Assembly (NCBI GenBank): GCA_003971905.1
Contig: RSEE01000042.1
Span: 372,001-436,000 of the forward strand
Direction: 5' to 3'
Length of the DNA: 64,000 nucleotides
Source: Moniliella sp. 'wahieum'
Taxonomy: Eukaryota; Basidiomycota; Moniliellomycetes; Moniliellales; Moniliellaceae
Position 1 is the stretch's first letter. Each line of letters begins with the position of its first letter. A program made the translations under genes and the position numbers. The notes under the pieces were generated by a model. The model was not told where the DNA came from and searched no databases. It saw only the letters and a list, made by a program, of their open reading frames with translations. Positions 1 through 12,976 of this stretch are shown here, in pieces.

Positions 1-3000
1 CCAAGGAACAGGTTCCTCCGATGCCTTGGAGGAAGGCGGCGGAGCCAGTGTAACCGACGCGGATGGAGAGTCGAGGTGTGGTGGTACATCCTCTGCCGAT
101 GGAGCCAGAGACGGAGTGGCAGAAGTTCGCTTGCGTTCCTGCGGTGGAAGTTCCGTACCAAGAGAAAAGGGACCTGGAAACGATGAATCGTCCATAAAAA
201 ACTTTCGCAACCTCTCCGCCCGCGACAAGCGGGCCGAATCGGCTACTGTACGTACTTGGGCACGACCTTGAGCAGATGGAGATCTTGAAAGTGGAACAGA
301 CAGGTCCCCCGAATTGACGGGGGTAGGTGGGGCAGAGGAAAAACTTTTCCTGCCATGAACCTTATTCGTTCCTGACAAGAGGCTCGTGGGCAGCCTCGGT
401 CCCCGGCGGCCCCACTTGGCAAACGTTTTGCCCTCTGTTTGAGACGTTCTGGACGATCTTCTCTCCTCTGCCGAGTTGGCAAAAGAACTGGCATTCTCAG
501 GAAAGGTGACATTGCTGCTGGCGCTGCTGGGCGCACGTCCTGTTGGAATACGGCTAAGACGGCTGTCGGAGCTGTCTGACCGGCCGCGAACGCCCAAGCC
601 AGATGCGGGGATGTACGGATGGAAGACCACTACTATCGTGGTGGGTACGCGCAGTAATGTTCAAGGTGCTTTGGGGGACGCTCCAGTCAACAGGTCCGTA
701 TATTTTGCTCCGTGCTCCGCAGTAGCTTGATGGAGACGACTGCTGCTCTGTTTGCAACTCGAACAACTGGGTCATCGCATCATGAATCTTCCCGAGATTT
801 GCGTCGACCTCACTGAGCAGAGGGATCAGGTCCGCGACACTCTGGGGGGCCAAAGTGAGCCCGTCATTTGCCAGGCCATCTTGCGCACAGACAAAAATCT
901 CATTAGCACCATCATAGAGATTCTGCTTGGCTTGAATGAAACGCTGAACGAGCATACGGGCATGCGCGGCACTCTTGGCAGACGGATCACGAGGTTCTTC
1001 CCCCCCGCTAGGTCCATCGTAGTCCAATCCGACAGCCAAGTCCACATCCTCTAGAAGGGTAAGGTATGTTCCCACGCGATAAAGCATCGTTCGGTCTTCT
1101 CGAGAAACATGTCGTACGAAGGTAAACCAGAGGGACTAAGATCCGATCCGCCTTCTGGCCCTTGCGCATCCACCAAGGCGCGGAGCTCGGCCACCTGCGC
1201 TCGCACATCGTTCTCCTGTGGGTGCAAAAACTGGGCGAGGTGAACAGAAAGCTCTTGGTTGGGTCGGCGGCTGAGATGAACGTGGCCGCGAGCCAGAAGG
1301 ATTTGGTGTCTGAAGCCAAGTCGAAAGGATTGGTGAAGGCGCCCATTGCCTCGGCGCGGAGACAATCCATCTCGTTGGCAGAGGGCAAGACGAACCCGCT
1401 GCCCCTCCATCCGGCTGCCGACCCACCACTGAGAGAATTCGGATCAATTCCCGCCGCACCATGAGAGCTGCGGAGAGAAGGGAGTACAGCCCGAGGCCAG
1501 GCCCGTCAGCACGAGCGGCGAGGACTAGACCCTTCGAGCATCGTATACTGATCCAGTTCAGCCGAAGTTCGACACGCCGTCTGCAAAAGCTCAGTTGTGC
1601 TGTCGGTAGCACCTCCTTTTGTTGAAGTATACGCGGATGACAGGGTCGCACGCCCGTAGGCAGCTCTCGCTGCTGTCCAAAGGATTCCACTGGGCCTCAA
1701 GGCGGCAGAGATAGATAAGTTTGTCCGAAGTGACCATGAGCCGAGCCAGGCATTGAAGGATGGCAGTGGCAGGAAGTGCGACGGTTCGGGGATATTGGCA
1801 CTGAGGCTCGAGGAAGGTCTCCTGCCGAGAGGAGGTGGATGCGGAGGATCCGCGGGCCTGCGACGACGGGGACGCGGCATCAAGGGGTCCGAGGTCAAAA
1901 TAAAGTCCCCTGGAGAATTCAGCAGGTTGTCCATCTCCTCCTCCGAAACTGGAAACACTCCTGAAGCATAGAGAAGCGAGCGGACCGCAGGCAAAAAAAC
2001 GGTCAAAACTCTCGTGCCATCGCCTGCTGATGATGTCGCCAGAAATTGAACTTTGGTCGAGATCGGTCACCACGCTGATAAGTCCAGGCAGGTGCCGAGC
2101 CATCGCGTCATGGGCCTCGTTAAGCTTGGCCATCGCTGTGTCGCCCGGTTCCAATTGAAACTGGAGTGCCAACGCCTCTTCAAGCTCGACTTGCAGACGT
2201 GGCGGGGCATCTCGGGGGATGGCAGTAAGAGAGGTCAAATTCGCAGCCAAAGTAGTGTTTCGTAATGGTCTTGGAGAAGATGAGGACACGCTGTCCACTT
2301 TGGCACCCAGTAGACAGGGGCAGGGGTTTTCCTGGCAGCTGGGACAAAGGTGACCCAAGCTCGGTCACACCTTGGCCAGCGCTTGGTAGCGGCTGCCACT
2401 GCACTCTCCGGTTGAAGGGTGATAATAGAAAAAGGCTGTCTCATCCTCGTTCACGCGCAACACCCACGGGTAAGGAGGCTTGGTCTGCACCATATCGATG
2501 GACAGATGTTGGATGCGATTCTCGGGGGGGTACATCGCCGAGGCCGCTCAAAGAAAGCGAGCCGGGCGCAAGCTGGGATTGGGACTCGGTACATCTTCGC
2601 TCCGACTTCGTCGATGGTGGGAAGCCGAGGGCAGAGGCGTCACCTAAGTATTGTCAGTACACCTGGCATAAGGATACATGCACACATGCGAGCAGAGCAG
2701 CGCTCACCTGAGGGGCGCTCCCACGGCGGGCGTTGGTGGGTGGCTGTTTGGCGGAGCGCCCGGTGGCGGGACGGATGGACTTGAAGCTGATTCCGGTTCG
2801 GAGGGAGCGAATGGGGTCTAGATGCTGCGAAAGCGTATGTGACGAAGCTTCATCATCAGGCAGCCGAACATTGGAAAAGGTCTGGCTGAGCGAGCTGCCC
2901 ATCGGGACGCCCGTCACGGTCGACGAGCTGTCAGACTCCTCGGCAACAGAAGAGACGGACTGCCCAACATGGAGTATTGTCTCATTGGGTGCGTTTGGAT

Positions 3001-3357
3001 GGCCGTCATCCACCTCTTCGTAATCACTGGCGGCGCCGAACGCGACTGGGTGGTTGACAGGGACAGGAGGGGACGAGAGAACGAGGTCGTCGTCCAGGTA
3101 GAGAGACTCGGCCTCGGAGCGCGAGAGAGGCTGGACGAAATTGCTGGGGAACCATCCGCGCACGGGTGTCTCATCGTCGTCCCCGAGCAGCAGGCCGTCC
3201 CACCATCCGGTGTCGAGCTGGTTAAGGACTTGGATGATGGCGTCTGGCGGAAGGAGAACGCGTTGGGGTCGGCGGCAGTATAGTCGTAGAGGGTGCGCAC
3301 AAAGAGCGGCTCGCCGGGCGAGGGTGGGTCGGGCGGATCGGGCGCAGTGGAGCGCAT
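1..3357 (-). CDS. CDC25: Cdc25-type Ras guanine-nucleotide exchange factor, N-terminal part (runs off left edge)
   Basis: This is the regulatory N-terminal half of a RasGEF that would load Ras with GTP upstream of cAMP or MAPK signalling. The start is the ATG at 3357. An SH3 domain lies at about residues 17-78, seen as ALYDY-like 'FVRTLYDY', then 'LDTGWWDGLL' and 'GWFPSNFVQPL' in the next frame. A WW-like stretch ('PYPWVLRVNEDETAFFYY') is coded at about 2403-2480. Helical and low-complexity segments follow ('ERLRKFFMDDSSF' near 190-240), as in fungal Cdc25 proteins. The catalytic RasGEF_N and RasGEF domains must lie left of position 1. A GT-AG intron of 64 nt fits at 2644-2707. The reading frame is broken several times by one-base losses, for example near 3255 between the two SH3 halves. 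Family assignment is fairly sure; exact exon structure is not. Confidence 0.72.
2644..2707 (-). other. Intron in the RasGEF gene
   Basis: On the minus strand the segment starts GTGAGC, carries a TACTGAC branch-like sequence about 15 nt before its end, and ends CTTAG. It is 64 nt long, the size of the other introns in the window. Confidence 0.55.
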
Positions 3358-4869
3358 GTGGGGCGGGGTGGGGGGGGGGGGGGGGGGGAGGAGCGGGGAG
3401 GGCGGTGTTGAATACGGTGGTGAGTACGGTGGTGGATACGGTGGTGATTACCGTGTTGAATGCGATGTCGGATGGGACAAGTCGATGCAAGGGCGTGCTG
3501 CTGCGTGCTGCTGCGTGCTGCTGCGTGCTGCCTACGCCTACTGCCTACGCCTACTGCCTACGCCTACTGCCTACGCCTACTGCCTACGCCTACTGCCTAC
3601 TGCCAACTGCGACCCACCGCGTCTGCCATGTCGATCGCATTCCGCGGCCGAGGGACGCGCCGGCCGTGTGCGAGCGGGGTGTGGCTCGGGGCCAGTGTGG
3701 CTGCCCACCCGCTACAATTGCAATTGCAATCGCAATTTCCAATCCCCAGTCCCCACTCGCCCGGGGCGATCCCAATCCCATCCCACACCACAGATGTCCC
3801 ATCTCACCCGCCCTTCCGCACGGGCCTGCCCAAGCCGAGCGGGAGCTACTAGCTACGGGGCATGGACACACCCCAGCCGCTTATCGACCCGATCGGTAGT
3901 GTCCATTCCGTCTTCGGTCCGCACGGAAAGGACTGTGGCTTTCAGATGCCCCTCCCAGATGCCCCTCCCCGATGCCCCCCTCGAACCCCCTCGAACCCCT
4001 TTCGAGGGGAACACATGTAGACGTTTTCTCAGCCCTCAGTCAACGGTCCGGTCACCTGTCACCTGTCACATGTCACATGCCACATGTCACCTGCCCGGGG
4101 GGAGCCCGTTGAGTTGAACGTTTGAACTACGGTGACCAAGTAGGGTAAAATGAGTGAACACCCGCCGCCATCACTGATGGTCGATGGATGAGTCGATGAG
4201 GTCCTCGGCCTCGTCTGCATCGATCATCGATCATCGATCACCATGCATCATGCATCATGCGTCATGATCTTTTTCCTGTCCTGCTCTGCTCATCGACACC
4301 GCTCATCTGAACTCGATCCGGGTCCGACCCCACCGCCCAACACGCAGCCCCGCTCCCGGTGCATCTGTCATATCGTCCGCAACCAGCCCCTAGCTCCCCA
4401 CCAAGTACTAACCCACGCGGCTCCCAGGATCTCACAGCCCCCCCAGCCAACTCTGCGGACCCGCGTATCTACCAACGACCCTCGCCTCATCCTCTTATTC
4501 GCACGCCCCTTGCCCGGTGCCATATCCCACCTCTTCGGACGTCAATGATTAATGAGCAGCTACAACTCAGACTATGCACAGAAGCTCAGTGGCAAAAACG
4601 AGGAATATCAACTGGATCTTCCCGGTCCAAGCGGCCAGAGGGTATAGGCCACCAAGGGTAGGGGCGGACAGGAGAAGAAGGGAAGCGTAGGAAAGGGGAA
4701 CCAAAAGCGAACAAAGAGATGGAGCAAAAACTTGAAAAACAAAAAGCAAAGATTTTAGGGGAATCAGACTGGACACTGGACCTCAGGCCTGGGCCTGAGA
4801 CGCCTCAAGCCCCGAGGGCTGCGACCGCCGTGATCGGTCATGTTGCGGTGACCGCCCTAAAGGAGGGCC
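3358..4869. other. Intergenic region between RasGEF start and tricalbin stop
   Basis: This spacer holds a poly-G run around 3367-3390, GGTGGTGA/GTACGGTGGT short repeats at 3410-3455, two tandem repeats (10 bp and 13 bp units, 3494-3595), an ATTGCAATTGCAAT palindromic patch near 3717, a GTCACATG/CACCTGTCA cluster at 4050-4092, and ATCGATCATCG plus ATGCATCATGC palindromes at 4218-4262. No protein-coding gene is evident. It should contain the RasGEF promoter. Confidence 0.6.
3494..3595. repeat. Compound tandem repeat (10-bp then 13-bp units)
   Basis: About 3.7 copies of CGTGCTGCTG at 3494-3530 pass directly into five exact copies of CCTACGCCTACTG at 3531-3595. It lies about 140-240 bp upstream of the RasGEF start codon. 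Confidence 0.9.
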
Positions 4870-7800
4870 CTACTTCTTGAATGGGTTATGCAGCCGAGAG
4901 CGACGCTTGCTGCCAAACACGCTGGCCGCGTCCGGGGAAACCGATCCGGAAGGGCTAGTATGCTCAGCTGGGGAGTCCGAGGGAGGCGGCGAGCCCAACT
5001 GCGGACTGCCATCGGGCCCTGGGGCTTCAACGGGGGAAGACTCCATCTCGTTCCCCTCCTCGTCCTTGTGCCCCACGCGACGGACAAAGCCAAACGCCTT
5101 GGATGGCGCTGAGAACGCCGTCTTGCCCACATGGCCCACCGCCTTGATTCCTGCCTTGCCCACTTGCCCGGGCACGGCAACCGCGCCAGGACTGTGGCCG
5201 CGCGACGCGAGGGGCACCCATGCCGCCCGCCAGGACAGAGAGCGAGCGTGACAGTGGGCTGGTTGTCGCCCGCACCTTCGCCCACGATGGGAATCGTCAC
5301 TGTCGACCGCTCCGTCGACACGGAAGAGAGGTCCAACTGTGCTTCTCCCAGCGGACCGCAGACCCGACTTGGTCCCAATCATTGAGTGTAATCACCACCG
5401 GCTGCGTCGCGCGCGACGCACCACCACACACCTCCTCCAGTGTCTCATTAAACTGGGTCCAGGGTCTTCTTGACCACCTTGGATTTGGCCACGCGCTCGC
5501 CATCGACGAGGATGCGAGCGTACGGGTCAGACGACTTGCCCCGGTCCGCGGCACGTAGGTGCGCCGAGAGATGAGGTGGACAGTGAGGTAGCCATGGTTG
5601 TCAAAGCGCTCCGCCGGGTCGAGGGTGAGTGGCAAGGGAATGTACTTGCAAATGAGCGTCACGCTGTTCCCCCTTCGCTTGCGCCACGTTTCCCCCGCCA
5701 CGGGGATGGTGACCGGCTTATTAAAGGTCTTGCTCAGCAGCTCCTGCGTCGAGCCCTCGTACTCGGCGTACACATCATCCGGATCTTCACTGATGCCCTT
5801 GCGGAAGCGAATAAAGAACCGCGATGGACCCAGCTCCCGAATCACCCGCTCATGCACATCATCTAACGTCAGCGTACCAGCCGACTTGGACGGCTCGGTC
5901 TGGTACGAAGGCCAAGACGATTCGTCAAACCAAAACTCAAAATCGAAGTTTTCTCCTTGTTGACCGTCGCAGAGAGCACATTGAAGGCAAGCATACCGCT
6001 CTTGGACTCCAGCAACTGAGGGAGAGTACGCGTCACGGGCTCAGGTTCAGGCTCCTTCACTTCCTCGGGCTCACCCTCGCCTTCCTTACCATTGGCCTTT
6101 CCATCACCTTCCTTGGGCTCCTTGGTATCTTTGGCTTGGGCAGCCGCATTCTCAGCCTTCGTAGCAACGGCCTCCTTGACCTCATCCTTAGGTGGGAGAG
6201 CCGGCTTCTCTTCCACTTTCTCTCCACCATGGGGCAAGGAAGTTGACGCCTTGCAGGTTCAGCGCAGGGATAAACTCCACATCGTACTCAACAGTGCCTT
6301 TGTACTGATGTTTGCCAACAGCAATCATTTCCTTGCGCTGTTGGCGACCAAGGGACTTGTACGGGTACTCATTCTCACTCTTGTTGTCTTCTGCCAGCTC
6401 GGTGACGGGAATCGTAACCATGCCCAAAGGACGGTGCTTACCATTGTTCTGGAAGTCTTGCAACTCCAGGACGACCGTGTCGGAAAGGCTGTGTACCGGA
6501 GAGTAAAGAATCTCGTTCCAAACAGGGTCAAGGTTACTTTCCTGGACGTTGGTACGATCCACAATGGCCCCACGGAAGCGAAGCTGGACATATGGATCGC
6601 TCTTGCCCCCAGAAATTGCCTCGACATTTTTGACATCCAGTGCACGCTTGGCCCAGACCTTCAGGGTACCGATGGGAGGTGTGAGCCCTCACCACCATTG
6701 GCCCCGCCAGTCATCGCCACGGGTTTCCAGAGCGTAGCCAAACGCACTTTGGCGCCCTTGCCCAAATCAAACCATTCCTGGTCGCTGGCCTTAGCCTGAA
6801 TCAAGTCTTGCAGTCGCTTGGTCACTTGTCCCACGACAACGCCCGAGCCCATATCTGAAGTGACGACCTGGATCGATACCTTGCTCATATCACGGTTGGT
6901 CGAAAGGAACTCCTTGGTGTATGCCCAGTGGGGGGTTGCCGTACGTTTTTGGAAGACGATTCGCCCACTGTCTTGCCATTAAGCAAAATCCGAACCCACG
7001 TTGAAGGTTCGCCCAGTCCACGCTTCGACAAGCCCTTGGCCTCATGCACCGACAGGCGCACAATTCCACTACGCGACTCGGGAATTGGTTCATCCTGGCC
7101 ATCGGGGCCCTTGGTAGCAGTGAGAACAGGGAAGTATTGAGAGAATAGTTGAGCGTGCCACGATACCGCGCCGCCCAACTGAACGGGAGAAGAAGGCCCT
7201 CGCGCTCGGGCTCCGTGTCAAGGCCATCAAGGGGGTAGGACACAATACCCAGCTTGGTATCCGGGCGGTGGTCATTGAAATCCATGAGATGAAGGGTAAG
7301 GAAACCATTGAGGTTACGGACCAGAGCATACTGCGTCTCCTTCCACGTCGGGGAGTTTGTCGAGGGGATCGTCTTGGTGCGTCCCTGTAATTCGCCATCG
7401 TCGATGCCCAACGCCACGTACGGATCGGGCTTTCCGCCACCAAACTTGGCGCCCTTAATGTCCGTCGCGTTAGCAATGGTGACCTGTACCACACCCGTAG
7501 CCGAGTCCAAGGTTGCCCCGCCAAAAGTTCTTCGACATTGAGAGAGAAGACATTGGGAGCATACACCATCGGACCAAGAATATTGTTGACTTGATCCTTG
7601 ATGAAGTTGGTGAGCCCAGGGAGGTTGTTGACGTCCCAACCAAACGTGTGGCCCCCAACCGGCTTCAACACATAATCGTAGTAAGGCGGCTCCAGCATGG
7701 TCACATCGACAATTTGCACGTGCGGGAAGTTTGTGACGAGCTTCAGACGCAAACGCAGGTAGCCGCTGAAAGTGAAGTCTTCAACATCAATAGGGAGGGT

Positions 7801-9140
7801 GACGAGAGCGCGTCCTTTACCAAGCTTGACAGAGATACGAATGCGGGGATTGACTGTTGGCAGACTGCCGCTCAGTCAGGTCAATATTGTCGTGAGGCGT
7901 AAAGCTAAACTTCCAGTCCATCAAAACCACATCGTCCGGAGTATCCGGGAATGTGCGAACATGGTTGACACGCGGCGGTTTTGAGCCAAGGGTAAACGTG
8001 GGACCTGGAGAATCCAAGTCAGTGTCTCCATACGCATGTGGCTTCTCAATGGGGATAATATACTTACAAACGAACCGAATCGATAAAGGGGTAGATACTG
8101 TGGGATCTGCTGTTCGGCCTGAGAAACCACGATGCCGCAAATGATGGGTTCAAAGATGGGCCAGAAACCGGGCGAGGAAGAAATTGGCCCATTCCATGGT
8201 TTCGAACTGGTCCTCCATCTTTTTGGACTGAAGTTCGCGTGTAATTGGTCACGGGCACGTTGGCGAGCGCGGCGCATACCTGCATTCCAGTAGACAGCCA
8301 AAAACCGCACCCACAGTCATCGCGCCGCAAAGACCGAGACCCAGACGTGTGGCCAGCCAGGAAAGAAAAAGAGTAGCCAAAGCGGCAGCCGCTTGGTACC
8401 ACCAAAAGCCGATGAATGTCTGGAACACCCGCGGTAACCAGGGTGGACTCCCACGACATTTGCTTGATCTCATCGTTTTCGACCTCGGCAAAACGTACGC
8501 GTGTCAGGACCCTCGCGAGGAGCTCCAATGTACTGGGCAAACTCATGGAGAGAGACTGCGCGTTGTCGGCCTTGGCGGGGGCAGTGCATCCTTACTATCG
8601 GTGCTAGGGGCACCTTTTGTGCTGGGCTGCGGTTGGGGTGGGGTAGCAGCGGCCGTTTTCAAAGCCAAGAGGAGGGTCAAGGTTAGCGCGTGTTGAATGC
8701 ACGCGCGCCTGTCCATCCAATGATCGCATCGGGGCGCACACCGCCGACAGTGGTGGTGGTCTGGGTCGCGTCGCCGGTGCCGTCCTGGCCTTCTGCTTGC
8801 TGATGCGCTGGATGTCGCGAGAGAAATGGTGGGGCGGGCGGGACGGGCGGCGGGGGCAATGTCGAGGGCAGGCCGGCCCGTCAGCCGGCTTGGGTTGCTT
8901 CTTGAGGGCACCGCCTTGGCGGCGGCAGCAGCGGCGACGGCGGCATCGGCCTGCGCCTCGGGCGATGCGTTCTGGTCCGGGGGTCTTGGGGATCGGCCAT
9001 GCTGGCAGAGGGAACACACGCGGTGGTGGTGGGGAGGGGTAAGGCCAGCACGGACGCGAGTGACCAGGAGTGTCGTCAGCGTCCGTCGCTGCGCCAGCCG
9101 AGGGAGCGGTGGGAGCGTCATCATGCTCATGCACAGGCAT
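4870..9140 (-). CDS. Tricalbin-like ER membrane tether (TM hairpin, SMP domain, several C2 domains)
   Basis: Tricalbins tether the cortical ER to the plasma membrane and move lipid through their SMP domain. Reading from the start (ATG 9140, chosen as the most upstream in-frame start of the low-complexity N-terminus), the gene codes a Pro/Ala-rich cytosolic region, a hydrophobic hairpin at about 8290-8440 (IGFWWYQAAAALATLFL, then GLCGAMTVGAVFGCLL), an SMP domain at about 7500-8240 (FFLARFWPIFEP, DDVVLMDWKFSF, VTMLEPPYYDYV), and at least three C2 domains at about 5400-7500 with the KSDPYVQLRF / KPDPYVALGI / STWVRILLNG signatures and their NPVWNE-like partners. The C-terminus ends HNPFKK before the stop at 4870. 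A GT-AG intron fits at 8005-8067. Many one-base frameshifts interrupt the frame. It is divergent from the NECAP-like gene. Confidence 0.8.
8005..8067 (-). other. Intron in the tricalbin gene
   Basis: Minus-strand GTAAGTATATT start, CTCCAG end, 63 nt. It separates the SMP-coding segments 'PIFEPIICG...' and 'FTLGSKPPRVNHV'. Confidence 0.65.
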
Positions 9141-9823
9141 TACACCAGCCGCGGGCTGTGCTCAGGCTGAGCAGCACAGGGCAGCGCTGCGCTCTGCTGC
9201 GCTGCTGCGCCCTGGCCTCGAACTTCGCACCGCTCACACACAGCCCCGTGGCCCCCGCCCGTGCACGGTGCACAGCACGCAGCCCCCGCACGGGTGCGGT
9301 GTCCCCAGCACAAGCCAAGCGGCTGCACCGCCCCCCGCTCGCTGCTACATCACATGTGTCATCGGTGTCACATGTCCCGTGCCCGCTCTGGGCCAGAGCC
9401 CTGGGCCATGCATCGGCCATGCCGGCGCCCGCCCCTTGCAGCCGCTCGCAGCCCCTTGCAGCACCCTGCCCGTCTGTGACGCAACCGGCAGCCGATATCG
9501 GTCCCGCCACGCCGCCCGCCCAGGCGCAGCCCCAGACACAAGGCCAGTCGCAGGCGCCGCAGATGCGTGTCATGCATGTCACGTGCACGAGAATGCAAGC
9601 AGCAGCATTGGGCTTGGCCTTTCGCCTGGACCAAGTGGGCCAGGGGCATGACGTCGGAGCAGGCGGAGCAGGCCGGACGACGCACGTGGCACCACTCTCA
9701 ACGGGGATGTGCTGACGTCACGCCCCCCCGCCCGCGCTTCGTCCCGCCCGCCTCGGCCTGCCTCGCCTTCCCGCCGCGGCACGGAGGCGAGAAGCGAGCG
9801 TGCTGCGCCCCCTGCTCGCACGC
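9141..9823. promoter_or_regulatory. Divergent promoter region between tricalbin and NECAP-like genes
   Basis: This 683-bp GC-rich spacer separates two start codons on opposite strands. It contains CACATGTGTCATCGGTGTCACATG at about 9350-9372 and a GTCATGCATGTCACGTGCACG palindromic patch at about 9568-9590. No tRNA or extra gene is recognisable. Confidence 0.45.
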
Positions 9824-10519
9824 GATGGACGAGTTTGAGTCGGTTCTGTTTGTGGCACGCGAGTGCTTTGTGTACCGCATCCCGCCCCCGCGCCGCGTCC
9901 GCTGGCTACCGCGCCGCCGAGTGGGGCGACCTCGAGGCGTTTATCTGGAAGGGCCGTCTCCGCATCATTGCCAAGTCCGACACGTGCGAGATCCGCATGA
10001 GGACGCCAGCTTGGCGAGCCTTTTGCCAGCTCGCTTACGACGTGTCCGGATCCAGCGTCGAGGCGGTGCTCGATTCGTCCCGCTACTTTGTCCTGCGCGT
10101 CGAGAGCGTCGACCTGCCACCAGCAAAACCCGCAGGGCCTACATTGGCATGGGTCCAAGACCGCAGCGACGCGTTCGACTTTAACGTAGCGCTGCAGGAT
10201 TGGACCAAGCGCGTCAAGCGCCAGAAGGGCCGCTGCTGAGGCCGAACAGTGGGCACGCGAGCACCCCGACGAGGCGGCCAAACAGATCGAGGAGGAGGGC
10301 CCCTCGCCCCATATCCCGTCGGGACCCAAGCAAGACCTCTCTCTCAAGGAGGGCCAGACCTTCTCCATCAAACTGCCCGCACGCAAACGCGACGCCGACG
10401 AGGGCGGTAACTTGCTCTCCTTCGACGCCCCCCCGCCTGCTCGTCCCCAGACGGGCTCGGCTGGGTTTGGCGGGTTTGGCGGAGGATTGCTGCCTCCGCC
10501 ACCAAGTCGCAAGCGGTAA
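9824..10519 (+). CDS. NECAP-like adaptin-ear-binding endocytic protein
   Basis: NECAP proteins bind the ear of clathrin adaptor AP-2 and the mu-binding module, acting in clathrin-mediated endocytosis. The product starts MDEFESVLFVARECFVYRIPP, matching the family's PH-like NECAP-PHear fold, continues 'GYRAAEWGDLEAFIWKGRL', 'VEAVLDSSRYFVLRVES', and 'DRSDAFDFNVALQDW', and then has a tail with 'LSLKEGQTFSIKLP' and a Gly/Pro-rich end 'GGLLPPPPSRKR'. The motif order and about 230-residue length fit the family. Frame changes near 9890, 9990, 10120 and 10220 are needed and look like one-base losses. The start is the first ATG that gives the family N-terminus. Confidence 0.85.
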
Positions 10520-12976
10520 CCCGACTGCTCATACCCTCCCCCTTTGAGCCCGGTGATACGAAAGAGATCAAAAGGATGTTAACAGTACCTTTGCAAAAGA
10601 GAGACGGGTGATGCAGATGCAGGGGTGCTTTCACTGGGCATCAAGCTTCCAAGGAGGGAGAGGGGACTTGAGTTAGGGGCTGCCTCCCTTTCCCGCTCTC
10701 GAGCGGATTCGATCGTGTCAGTCTGTTTGACGCAATTTGGTGTAGCGTCGGAAGAAGGACACCGCACCTGCGTACACAGCTTTTCGACCAGACAAAGTAC
10801 GCGCAACCAGCAGGATGCTCCCTTGAATCCCGCAAGGCTACAGCAAGAATATGAAGGGATGCAGTATGATATGCAAGGTGCAGGAGGATATGCAAATGTC
10901 GGGGTAGAGCTTGCATTACTGGAAAACGAAGCGCGTCGGAAAGGGTTGAACGGCAGGAAGGAGACAGTCCTATTGGAACATTAATCGATGAAGAGATTGA
11001 AGCGATAGGTAACGACCTCGCAACACGACCCAGTCTTTAGTATTTGGGACTTGCGCGGACACCGCTTAAAAGTCCAGACCGCAGTGCTGGGTGAGGACAG
11101 TGTGGAAGAAAGAAGAATACAACTGTAAAGAATCAGCGATCACGTAGCCACATTCACCCCGTATGAACGGGGAAATCCACTCCTCGTGGTGTTTGGACTT
11201 ACAGAGGCTCACCGGCCATCGATGAGGTGGGCGTTTCCATGTTGTCTGCAAGAACCTGCAGTGTTGCCCATTGTCGACCACAGCGCCATTGGGAGAATGA
11301 AAAGGGGAACTCGATGCTGCCCTTTAGAAACCGGATACGGAGAAAGGCGGCTGTGGGGTTACAATCGGATGAAGAGGCAAAACCCCAATATACCCAAAAC
11401 GGAGGGTATTTTGCCGGAACAACGCCACATATACTCCAAATCAGATGAGAAGCGGTACGTGTTTGAGGAGTATAGTACTGAATCACGGTGTATACAATCG
11501 AGTATAACAATAGGGAACAGGCACACGTTGGCCATGTCGCAGTCCGAGAAACGAAGAAGCCAATCTTCACAGGTAAAGCATGTCCCTTGTTATTAGGGGG
11601 AACAGTGCGATCAGCTTCTCGCCATTACACAACAGGTATTAAGAGGTTCAGTCCAGTGACAACAATCATAAACTTCACGCCATGTTCGGCGACAAGTATC
11701 AGTACTCGTCCGGCCGCCCCACAGCACCCGCCAGCAAGATCTCAAAGGGCATGGTCCAAGGCCAATGAACATCGACTCACACCTTCGCCTTTTCACCATG
11801 ACCATGACCAAACGGGAGTTGAGGGAAGTATATAATAGTCATAGAAACGACAGTTCTCACTCCGGCCTCTCTCCTTCTGGGCGGTTTATTCCTCTTCGTG
11901 CACCGCATTCTTATTTTTTGGTACGCAACTTTGGTCTGCTTTGTGCCCGAAAGCCTCTTGAAGGAGTGTGGTTCATCTCCTTTCTTGAACCGTCCTCCAG
12001 TCCAGTCAGGAGAAAAAAAAACCTTGTGCAGTGCTCTAGCTTACAGAGAATGCGGAGTGGGGCCTGTTGGGGCCAGCTCTTATAGCCTGAAGCCATTGTG
12101 GCGCGGGTGGGCATTCAGTACATCTGTGAAAAGGATTTCGCTTACGAGATTATACTATAGCATAACAGCATCGACCAAGACAGAGATATGACGCCTCCGT
12201 CTCCATACAGAGAGGAAGTCTGACCACAAGGGTGTGGCAAAACGGGTATATACATAATACTCCAATTAAGTCCTGACAGCATGGGGCCACAAGGGTGTGG
12301 GGGGAGGGAATTGATGAGATACCCAAAGCTTGGATGACCCCCGGGCGGGCGGTCGATGCAATGGCACTGGTGATGATAATGGTCTACATGAACCAGCAAC
12401 CCCTATACGGAGGGACATATAACCAATCAAGCTCAGCTAGCTGTTGTTGCCGCCTTCGTGTCTCTGAACGTGTTGACTACGGAACAAAGAAGACTCCAGA
12501 TGTATAGTACTACTAAAAGAAAACGGCACACGGAGCTTTTATATATGGGCCTCACACACGGTGGGACTGAAGGAACCTTGGCCGAAAACGCATGAAGCTC
12601 ATGAAGCTCATGAAGAGGATCCTTAGTTTGTGTGGTACAAAAAAAAAACTGTTATTCATGACATGCAACAAGAGTGCCGTCAGTCCGGCCAATTGGTTAG
12701 GGGTTAGATACCGCGACCGTCGCCCCTAATGCCCAAGAGTCCCACAACTGGCCTAGTAATACTCATCGCAGGTACTAGTACTAACAGCCGCATTGTCTTG
12801 CATCGTGCATCACCATGCATTTTATGCGTCCAGCTTCAACACAGCAACGTCAGGGCACGTCGCAGCCGCAACGCAGACGACAGCAGCTCGCGCTCGCATC
12901 ACCCCGGCGCAGTCTATCGACACAACCGTAATCACTAAGCTGGCCTATTACATGTACAGAGGAACGCCAAAAAATT
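10520..12976. other. Gene-poor spacer
   Basis: About 2.4 kb, less GC-rich than the genic parts. Short open frames (for instance 10625-10984 and 11186-11596) show no recognisable domain and no codon-like composition, so I do not call them. Small features are (CATGAAGCT)n at 12591-12614 and an A9 run near 12642. Confidence 0.5.
12969..12976 (-). terminator. Pol III terminator of tRNA-Asp
   Basis: The minus strand reads AATTTTTTGG directly after the discriminator base; the T6 tract is the expected RNA polymerase III stop. Confidence 0.75.

Noticed and set aside
3484-3605. CRISPR-like array
   Set aside because: The units are contiguous tandem repeats with no spacers, in a eukaryotic genome.
10625-10984. 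119-codon plus-strand open frame after NECAP
   Set aside because: No domain, and composition does not look selected; probably chance.
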